Shown here: one piece after another, positions 55,487-64,000 of the stretch
Layout of the letters: the number at the start of each line of letters is the position of its first letter
Position numbering within the stretch: the first letter of the stretch is position 1
From: Phycomyces blakesleeanus NRRL 1555(-)
Lineage: Eukaryota; Mucoromycota; Mucoromycetes; Mucorales; Phycomycetaceae
Assembly: GCF_001638985.1 (NCBI RefSeq)
Contig: NW_017265189.1
Span: 1 to 64,000, forward strand
Direction: 5' to 3'
DNA: 64,000 nucleotides
Made by a program: the position numbers and the translations under genes
The notes under the pieces: generated by a model
The model's input: the letters and a program-made list of their open reading frames with translations, nothing else
The model's database searches: none
Told to the model about the DNA's origin: nothing

Positions 55487-58397
55487 ATTTGAAATATCAA
55501 CCCCCCTTTCTTTTTCTTTTTTTTTCTTTTGACTTGCTTACTTTCTTGCTTGCTTAAAGTTCTTGAATATTAACCACAGTGCTCAACTTTAGACTTTCTT
55601 AGTTTTATTTTTATTTTATTTTTACTAGCCAAACTTAATCTAACCGTTAAAGCTCTAGAACTCCTTATTAGATAAAAACAGCAACAGCAATGATAATAAT
55701 ATTGAGAGATTCGAATAAAATAAGAAAATTCCCCTATAAACCTCCCTTTAGTCTGCAAATTTGGCCATCTGTTTGAATAGAATATCTCCTTGGCAAAATG
55801 AGTTTTTTTTGTTTAATTCGATTTTGCTTGGGTTTTGCCACGATATTTACACAATTGATTATATCTCAATGTTTCTATACTTTCACTTCTTTGTTTTTGT
55901 TTGGCTTCAGTAGATTATCTCTGTAGTACATATAAAGCTTTTACACAAATACAGGGATGTGATATCTTTATTTTATTTTATTTTTATTTTGTTAGGGGTT
56001 CTCAATGTCATTCTGCTCAGCATAAAATAGCACTAATACTAATCCTAATCCTAATCCTAATGCTGATACTAACATTGGTAATCCCTTGCTACCAATTTCA
56101 ATTTTTTTTTCTTTTTCTTCTTTCTTATTTAGCCCCCCCCCCCCCACCCCCCCCTTCTAATCCTCCATCACTTTAACTCCTCAGGTTTACTCTCCAATTA
56201 AACACCTCCTCTTATTTCCAAAAATAAAGACCACAACGAGGTAAGAAAGAAAGAAAAAAGACTTTGTATTTGTGACCTGGACCTACTATTGATCTGTTCC
56301 TATCGATCACAAAAGGAGAATTGATCTCCAAATACTATAGAGTATGGCATAGGAGATACTTGGCGTCTATGATTTTATTTTTATTTTGAATTTGATGTGT
56401 AGAACGATAAACTAGCTGTGGGGTATAGAATGTTTCTTTTGGATATGTATATGTACAGTCGCATAAAACAGAAATATATTTGTAGACACATAGAGAGATG
56501 CACAGGGATAGAAGGTGGAGTATAATGAGCTCTGATTGCATGATAACTGCACCCACAAACTATGCTTTATTTCTTAAACTACCAAAGAAGTATGTATATA
56601 TACTTTCTTTAGAAAACAAATACATGTCATTAGGCCATACTACAGAATTGTCTACAAAACGGTCCCAAAATTGAGTACAACTAGAGTAAACCAAAGGTAA
56701 TGATGTACTTTGCTTTGTATTCCAAATATTAGCTACAAGATTTCTTCTTTAAAGAAAAGAAATACGATGATTTACAAGGTTTGTTAGTTTCTGCACACAT
56801 CTTCTTTCTAGATCTAAGTAAATAAATAAATAAAACAAGGAATTGGATAGGTTGAGGGAATATCATTTAGTCCAACGAATGCTTTTTATTTATTTAGATC
56901 TGCAAGTCAAAATAAAAGAAGAATCTATTGAACATTAGTGATCTTCCTTAGTAATAATATCTACTGCCAATCTAATTATCACGACTCTAATCTTTGTCAC
57001 TTTCTCTTTATTAAAATAAAGTGAACAAAAGGTAGCAATAAGAAGAATTAGAAAAATAGGGGGAATAGAGAGACAGACAAAGTGAACCAGACTTGCGAAT
57101 ATAGGGCGATTATTACCAGAGCCTATTACCAAAAGTCACTCTTTCTTTACACCTTTCAATTGAGCGTGCAAAGTACATACATGTGTGCGTGTGTCTATAT
57201 AGTCTGTTATTTTTTTATATAAAAGAAAATAAATAAGAAAGACACAATATACTGCAGTCTATGCTATTTAGTAAGATCTACATCTATTTCTTTAACCTCA
57301 AATTGCTTATTGTTTTTTTTGTGTTTTTGATCCAAGGACTACAAAACGCCTGTACTTTATTTTCTTATTCACAATAATTCTGATATTCCTATCGATCAGC
57401 AGCTCGCATCGATCTTTTATCTGAGATATTCTGCTGTCAATTAAAGGGGAACAAACTTTATTTGACCAAAAAAATAAAAAATATTTATGAAAATAAGAGA
57501 CTCCTCTCACTTAAGAAGTGGCCTGTATAGGACTACCAGTCAAAACACATTTACAATTATATTAATGAATGTGTATGAGGGAGAAATAACATATTAATAT
57601 TTCTATATATATAGTGTGTAATGTCCAATGTCTACCGCTAATGTACAAATATTTCTTACCTTGAATACTTGATACAAAACAAAACAAACTTCTTTTATTA
57701 TTATTTTGGTGGCCTAAACGCACAGCAGATTTTCTTTTTCTTTTTTTTCTTTGGTGCCTGGTTTTGCCGCGCTTATGTATTATGCTCTACAAATGACATT
57801 ATCTTGTACATGAATCTCAAAAAAGATACTAGATAATTGTGCACACACCTGTAGCGTATATACTTTTTATATATAATAACTAACTTTAGTCTCCTTAATC
57901 AGTCTGTAAAAAATAGAAACTTTAATTACTCCTTTTGATTTGAGCCTTTCACTTGTTTCTTCGTGGTCGTAAGTGTCACCCAGGATCATTATTTGATTTT
58001 GTATAATTTTTGTTCTCCTTGGGTCACGGAAAATATTGTTCCGATTTTGTACCCTTTTTTTTTTCTTTTTTTTTTTGTACACATTCTCTGCCCTTTGTAC
58101 AGTTGTGGCTTGTTAAGCCTGTCCCACCCCCCCTGGTCCTACACAATCAGGAGCGGTTGCGAGAAAGACAATGGTAGACAAAGTACATTGTACATTAGGG
58201 TCCAATCTTCACATTAAATAGCACAGTTGGTCATTTGTTTGATTTCAAACAAGTCTACAGGTTCTTGGCGTCTAACAGAATCTTAAGATTCCTTTGACCT
58301 TAACAACCAACCCATCACAAAATCATATATACATATATAATTCTTTATTATAATTTTTCCCTTCTTTTCTCTCACATTATAATTATTGTTACTATTT
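55487..58397. other. long intergenic region, no gene recognised
   Basis: 2.9 kb with poly-T tracts, an AATCCT repeat near 56036-56060, a long C-run near 56132-56155 and scattered microsatellites. 55315-55475 is the leader of the His-rich gene. I found no exon set with domains; short open frames are low complexity. Confidence 0.5.
56132..56156 (+). repeat. poly-C tract
   Basis: Runs of 13 and 8 cytosines separated by A, with a pyrimidine-rich flank. It is striking in an AT-rich spacer and is likely prone to length variation. Confidence 0.9.
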
Positions 58398-60132
58398 ATG
58401 CGCCCCTTATTCTTCCTTCGTCCTGGCCGGCTAGTCAAACTGGGTTCAGTAACGGCTTCTGCAAGTGTCGCCTATTACGTGCTTAAGAAACATGCAGAAG
58501 ATACTAAGAACCCTGCTGTTGGTGGTGGTAGTGATGGTGGTACTACTACTGGTGCTGCAGCACTAACCGCAGACTATATACCGCCACCTTTTTACTGGGA
58601 AACCATACCAGGATTTATCAAAAAAAAGTTTGAGCCACCTTACCCTGCCAATTCGTCAGCCTGGAATTTTATGAGTAGTCTGGTTATGGGCGGTGTGGGT
58701 TCGTTTGGAAAGTTCTTTATTTACTGTCTCAATGACACACACACACACAATATGCAACCTACTTTGGATATCATCGATCAGGAAAATCGCGCAAGAGGCC
58801 TAATTACTGGTATTGAAATATAAATATGTATCTTATCTATGCATGTGTGTATGTGTATATATGTATAAACGCAACCGCAAATGCAAATGCGAAAAGAAAG
58901 CATATACATATGCACACAAGACAAGAAAAGACAAGACAAGACAAGACAAGAATTTTGTATATATTACTATTATTATAGGACGAGAATAACCAAATGACAG
59001 CTAACTTTTTGTAGTATCCAACCATGCATCAGTCTGGGACGATCCTTTTCTCTGGGGTGTGCTTCCAACTAAAACGTTGTTTTCTGTCGACAAGATGCGT
59101 TGGGTGTTGGGTGCTGCAGACATTTGCTATACAAGTCTGTAAGTGTGTGTGTGTCTATACTTCTTCTTCTTCTTCTTTTGATAGTACTAGTGCTAGCACT
59201 ACTGCTAATAATACTATTTGATATAAACCTCTCTGGATTAAATTAAATTGAATTAAATTAAATTGAATTAAATTAAATTAAATTGAATTGAATTAAATTA
59301 AATTAAATTGAATTGAATTGAATTAAATTATTTTAAATTGAATTGAATTGAATTGAATTGAATTGAATTGAATTGAATTGAATTGAATTAAACCATTAGT
59401 TTCAAATCCCTCTTCTTCTCACTCGGGCAAGGTATCCCAACCATTCGAGGAGCAGGTGTTTATCAACCAGCAATTGATTTTGCTATTCACAAAATGGACC
59501 AGCACCAATGGATCCACATATTTCCCGAAGCCCGTGTTAATCAAGGGGATGATCTAATTCGATTCAAATGGGGTATTGGCCGTATTGTAATGGAAGCAAA
59601 GGAGTGCCCAATTATCATTCCTGTTTGGCACAAAGGCAAGTACTTATTTTTATTTATTTATATTGGTTCATATTTATTTATATACACATAAAGAAGAAGA
59701 AGAAGGGGGGAAAGGGGAAAGGGAAATTATAGAGAGAAAAAGAAAAGGATTAGTAAATAGATAGATAGATATCAAGAATCAATGAGTCCTGACTTTGGAC
59801 TCATTATACAACCTACACCTATACACACAATTTATACATACAATTTATCAATCTATTCATTTACCAATCAACAACCAAAAACCAAACAAAACAAAACCAA
59901 CAACAAAAAAAAAGGAATGGAAATTGTTCGACCATTAAAGGGGCCATTTGTTCAACTGTTCAATCCAATTACTGTGGTTTTTGGTGAACCCATTGATGTC
60001 CAGGATGTATTGAATGAGTGGCAACAAGGCAAGCTAAGTGAGGAAGAAGCCAGAATAAGAATCACATCAATTGTCTATGAAGCCTTGAAGAAGTTAAAAG
60101 AAGATGCCGAAAACAATAGACTGAAAAACTAA
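58398..60132 (+). CDS. TAZ1: tafazzin, cardiolipin transacylase
   Basis: Mitochondrial membrane phospholipid-lysophospholipid acyltransferase that remodels cardiolipin. Four exons (58398-58809, 59015-59138, 59400-59635, 59915-60132) give 329 residues. An N-terminal hydrophobic segment (SVTASASVAYYVL) and a Gly/Ala/Thr-rich stretch precede the catalytic domain. The acyltransferase HX4D motif is NHASVWDDP, split from VT by intron 1. Tafazzin-type blocks follow: GAADICYTS, LGQGIPTIRGAGVYQ, and QWIHIFPEARVNQ with KWGIGRIVMEAKECPIIIPV. Intron 3 starts with GC (G/GCAAGT), the standard GC-AG form. Intron 2 is swollen by an (AATTG/AATTA)n microsatellite. Confidence 0.96.
59236..59391 (+). repeat. (AATTG/AATTA)n pentanucleotide repeat inside tafazzin intron 2
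   Basis: About 30 pentamer copies alternating between AATTG and AATTA, becoming uniform AATTG to the right. They fill most of the 261-bp intron and end about 10 bp before the acceptor. Confidence 0.95.
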
Positions 60133-60448
60133 ACGATAGACTCCATCTGTAACACTAAACAAGACATATATATATATATTTGTATTTGTATTTGTATTTA
60201 TTCAATCAATCAATCTATAGAAGCAACATTTAATACTGATACTAATTATAATAATAATTTAATAAACATTATATTTTTGATATTGAATATATTAATTGAT
60301 AATAACTGTGTATTGCTTTTATTTTAAAAATACTAATAGAGAAAAAGGTGATGTATGCTATTTGACAAGATGTGTGTAGTGTATAGTATGTATGAGAGTG
60401 AGAGAGCGCGTGATTTTAGGTAATAAAGATGTTGAATTGGAATGATAT
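60133..60448. other. convergent 3' regions of tafazzin and the dehydratase gene
   Basis: 316 bp of AT-rich sequence with TTTGTA repeats near 60179 and AATAAA-like strings near 60257. It probably holds both poly(A) sites. Nothing else is seen. Confidence 0.5.
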
Positions 60449-62295
60449 TTAGTTGTTTTGAAGTGGTGTGGGAGTCTTTGCCGATGAATAGCTTTCTTCT
60501 TCGTCTTGAGCTTGTTGCATTGTAAGATCTTCCATCACCTCTGTCTTGTAAGTGTGTCTTGCACTGAGATCTTTTAATGCCTTTTTTGATATCCCACTGG
60601 GTTCATCCATATTGACTTCTTGAACGTTTGTCAACGAATCATCCATTTTTAAGAAAACTTCGCTGCCACTCTTGACAACCACGGGTGGCCGTTTATACTT
60701 CTTACGGTATTCTTCTAATTTCTCCAAACTGATGTCACTTCCGCCTGTCACAAGTACAACCACATCACTTTCGGGTGAAAGAGACGGCAGGATATCTCGA
60801 ATGATCTGGGTGTAGCAAAGTGAAAGTCCAGCACCAGCTGCTGCTTCCACTAATGTCTTGTTGTCATCTTGAAATACCGATATCAATATCAACATAACCT
60901 TCAAAAGACTTGCTTGTTTAAATCTAAATTAATATTCTTACCAGCAAAGAGTCTTGCTGCATCGGCTGCCATTGCATCGCTAACTGCAAACGGAACTACT
61001 GGATGGACCAGACTTAGTTCAAGAGACTTTGAGCTGACAGACTTGACTGCTAAACTTGATGCAATTGTGGTTAACCTTGGCAGGGTCACCATTTTTCCTG
61101 CAACTACTGCAGACTGGAACGAGTTGCTCCCATGGGTCTCCACTGCAATCACTGGGACTTGTTTCCAACCAATTTCTTGGAGTCCCATAATAACCCCATT
61201 CAATAATCCTCCACCTCCAACAGGGCAAATTATAGCTGCAGGCGGGTTATTCTGTAGCTGGGATTTCAATTCATGAATAAGTGTAGAATGTCCTTGCCAT
61301 ATGTGCGCATGGTCTGAAGAAGGAACATAGACACTATACATTCTGTCAGAATTGACATGTTCTTTTTTTTCGCTCCCCTCTTTTCACACCCTATGCTATC
61401 CCATCTTCTTCTCCCTCCATATCTATTACTATTATTTTAATATACACACATACACACACATGTATATTACATATGCATATATCCCTTACTCATTACGCTT
61501 TAGCAGTTTACGAGCATGTGATTCAGACGCAGTAAAGTCCTATTCAAGAATAACATTTTGATTAGAACTCTATCTAGCTTCCAATCCTTTAAAACTACAC
61601 GCTCCACATTACACACACAAAATATATGCTAATCATTTCGCTTTCTTTTCTTTTCTTTTCTTTTCTTTTCTTTATCGTTTTACCACTTACATCACCAAAT
61701 AGAATAAGATGTGCTCCTTCTAATCGAACACCGTCGCATATACTCTCATTTGTATTTTTTGGGAGTACAATCACAGCATCCACACCGAGCTGTCTTGCAC
61801 AATAAGCAACAGCAAGAGCAGTATTGATCCCAACACCACATATAAATCGGATATCTGTGCCTCGTAATTGAACAGTTCGATAACAGAAATTACCGATTCC
61901 TCTAAAAGAAATAATAAAAATAAACAGCTATTTCTTCATATACATATATGTCGCTATTATCCTTGCTTTAGTACCTCATCTTGACTGAGCCTGAAGGTTG
62001 AATATTCTCCATTTTGAGAAATATATTGCTGCTCATTTTCGACTTTTTTTGTGAGAAATTGAGTTTTACCATTACGAATAGAAGGGAATTGGGGCATTAT
62101 ATATATATATTTCTCTCTCTTTTTTTTTCATAAAGAAAAAAATATGGAGAATGAGAATAAAGGGTTGGTTATTACAAACCTATTGAGTTTCACACTTAGA
62201 CGAGAAGAATGAAGTAGGGGAGTTCCAACATGCATCGTTTGTGATTCATCAAGTAATTGATTCTCTTCATCAGAAGAATCTTCAATCATTTCCAT
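60449..62295 (-). CDS. L-serine/threonine dehydratase-like PLP enzyme (SDS family)
   Basis: Fold-type II PLP enzyme. The family deaminates serine or threonine to pyruvate or 2-oxobutyrate. Six minus-strand exons (62180-62295, 61975-62028, 61691-61901, 61490-61539, 60942-61342, 60449-60867) give 416 residues. Motifs: MHVGTPLLHSSRLS, the PLP lysine in MENIQPSGSVKMRGIG, GARxLGV-like ARQLGVDAVIVLP, HIWQGHSTLIHEL, the phosphate-binding PVGGGGLLNGVIMGLQEIGW, VIAVETHGSNSFQ, LVEAAAGAGLS and LVTGGSDIS. The substrate loop, normally SS(A/G)GNAG, reads CGVGINTA, so activity may have changed. The C-terminal ~80 residues, Ser/Glu-rich, exceed the mammalian enzyme. The first exon acceptor (CAG near 62028) was chosen because it keeps frame and family alignment. 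Confidence 0.9.
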
Positions 62296-62572
62296 ATATA
62301 TATATATATGTATGTATTGATATATATGTCCAAGTATGTCTATATGTTTATATATATATATATATATAATACAGTGCAAAGAAGAATAGAATAGAGCAAA
62401 ATTAAAAAAAAGAGGATATACTTCTTTTATCTGACAGAAGAATCTATCATGTACTCATCACGTGGTTTGCATACAAACGCGTCCCAAAAATATATTACCG
62501 CGTTTAAGCTTATTTCTCGCGTTACGTGTGTCTCGAGGATTCTTACTTCCACATTAAGTACAAATGTCAACC
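62296..62572. promoter_or_regulatory. shared divergent promoter region
   Basis: 277 bp between the start codons of the minus-strand dehydratase-like gene and the plus-strand FANCD2 gene. It has (AT)n runs at 62296-62310 and 62349-62367. A GC-richer part at 62455-62545 holds CACGTGG (62459-62465) and two CGCGTTACGTG-like strings. CACGTG is a bHLH-type E-box. Confidence 0.5.
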
Positions 62573-63917
62573 ATGGTCTTTGTAGAGATTCTTCAAAAAG
62601 CTGGTTGTACTTTGGATCTTGACAAATCGTCAGTTACATTTCGTATGTCCTTTTGACTTTTTGTTTTTATTACTAGCATTACTACTATTTGTACACAGAT
62701 CTATCATGCACATGTACATGTACACACACATTTACATTTAGACATTTCATTGGATTACATTACCTCATCTTCTTATTATTCTTATTCTTGCCAAACTTAC
62801 ATTCTTTTCCCCCGAAATATCACAGAGGTCGAGCCTATTCTGTTTCGCAGACAATTAGGACGAATTTTGCGCAGCCATGCGAATTACCCAGACATTGTCG
62901 ATGAGTTTATAGAGAATCTTCAAACGGTTACTGAAGACGTAGAAATCTTTAGAAGATGTCTGTTACCTTCAACGGTATCAGAACAAGTATCAAGATCAAG
63001 CCGGTAAGGAGAAGAAAAGAAAAGAAAAGAAAGAAATAAAGACTTGCATTAGTTTGAGTATATTTCTTTATTTTGTTAAAAATTAAATTAAAGTAGAGCA
63101 AAAGACTTTTCTGCATAATTTAGTATTATTCTTATAATTTAAGTAAAAGACCAAAAGACAAAGAGTATATGGATATGTATATACATAAAGTATGTAGGCA
63201 TAGACATAAGAAATATAAATATATGTATGTATATTTTTTCTTCTTCTTGTTTGTAGAGCCACATTAAATTCAACTAGTCTTTTCAAGACCCTTTTGGCAG
63301 TGGATGTTGTTCAACCAAAGATAATCACCTATCTTCTTGAGAGACTTCCTGAGTTTTACACTGAATTGGAGAATGAGTAAATACTTGAGAATGATAGTAA
63401 TAGTAATAGTAATAGTAATAGTAATAGTAATATGCGTTTCATACATATGTATGTAAAGGAGTCTGACAAAGTAATTCACAAAAATATTTCTATACTTCTT
63501 TTCTTCTTTTCTTTCGTTCAATACCTCTCTCTCTCTTTTTTTTTAGCAACTCAAGCTCATCTACTCCTCGTCTCATCCTTCAACAACTTCGCTGGTTGGA
63601 TTATATTGTTGAACCAGAAGTACTGACAGACAAACTTATTGAGGTTAAATATAAACTTTCTTTTCTATTTCTTCTTTGATTTATGAATATAAAGAGAGTG
63701 ATAGAATATGTATATTTCTTTAAGAAGAAGAGTAAAAAACAAACAAAAAACAAAAAGTTTTGATACTATTATTATTATTATTATTATTAGTATATTGTGT
63801 ATCTGTATATATTAATTGTGCTGTGTTGTGTTGTAGATTATTGATATTACACCACCTATAATCCAGCATGAGATCATTACTTCTTTACCAGAGATTATTA
63901 ATGACTCTGAACACAAA
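62573..63917 (+). CDS. FANCD2: FANCD2, N-terminal part (runs off the window)
   Basis: Central DNA crosslink-repair protein, a large helical-repeat clamp partner of FANCI. Five exons are visible (62573-62642, 62826-63003, 63257-63376, 63547-63643, 63837-63917), and the frame stays open to a donor at 63918. Matches to the family N-terminus: FVEILQKAGCTLDLDKSSVT, RRQLGRILRSHANYPDIVDE, EDVEIFRRCLLPS, LFKTLLAVDVVQPKIITYLL, ERLPEF, PRLILQQLRWLDYIV, and PPIIQHEIITSLPEIINDSE. About 180 of perhaps 1400 residues are inside the window; the ubiquitinated lysine lies beyond it or later in the protein. FANCD2 is absent from yeasts but present in several early-diverging fungi. Confidence 0.95.
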
Positions 63918-64000
63918 GTAAAGTATTTGTTCTTGTAAATTGATATACAAAAGTGCACAGAAAGTAATACTAATACTAATTTTGAAATGAATTTCACTAT
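63918..64000 (+). other. FANCD2 intron 5 (incomplete)
   Basis: Starts GTAAAGTA right after the exon-5 codon for Lys and continues to the window edge without a convincing acceptor. Confidence 0.7.

Overview
The window looks like a chromosome piece from an early-diverging, AT-rich filamentous fungus, most likely Mucoromycota (Mucorales; Phycomyces-like is a guess). Reasons: compact genes cut by many short introns, very AT-rich spacers full of microsatellites, Ty3/gypsy and LINE remnants, and single genes such as FANCD2, ataxin-3, tafazzin, site-2 protease and a PKA regulatory subunit. Species cannot be fixed from sequence alone.

Two halves. Positions 1-30200 hold no intact host gene that I can recognise. 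About 1-4000 carries copies of a dispersed repeat (called R1 here) and short tandem repeats. About 4000-15670 is a nested transposon cluster. A dead Ty3/gypsy pol relic is split by five or six later insertions: two copies of one solo LTR family, two copies of a second solo LTR family, TA-flanked MITE-like elements, and a 6-kb LINE sitting inside one of the LTRs. That LINE is itself split by two more solo LTRs. Target-site duplications and an uninterrupted sister copy let the order of insertion be read directly. About 15670-19680 is featureless AT-rich DNA. About 19680-28090 is an array of roughly 80 tandem units of ~105 bp, most of which carry intron-like signals. A third R1 copy lies near 28780-29265.

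Positions 30200-64000 are gene-rich. Plus strand: TFIIF beta subunit, a Gln-rich coiled-coil protein, an NTF2-like protein, Ypt1/Rab1, site-2 protease, KDEL receptor Erd2, PKA regulatory subunit, ataxin-3-like Josephin protease, tafazzin, and the 5' part of FANCD2 running off the right edge. Minus strand: an F-box-like protein, a small secreted His-rich protein, and a serine dehydratase-like PLP enzyme. I rebuilt the exons by hand and all spliced frames close.

There is no operon-like organisation. Three neighbouring genes serve the secretory pathway: Ypt1 (ER-Golgi vesicle targeting), S2P (Golgi intramembrane proteolysis) and Erd2 (retrieval of ER residents). The serine dehydratase-like gene and FANCD2 are divergent and share a promoter region of about 280 bp.
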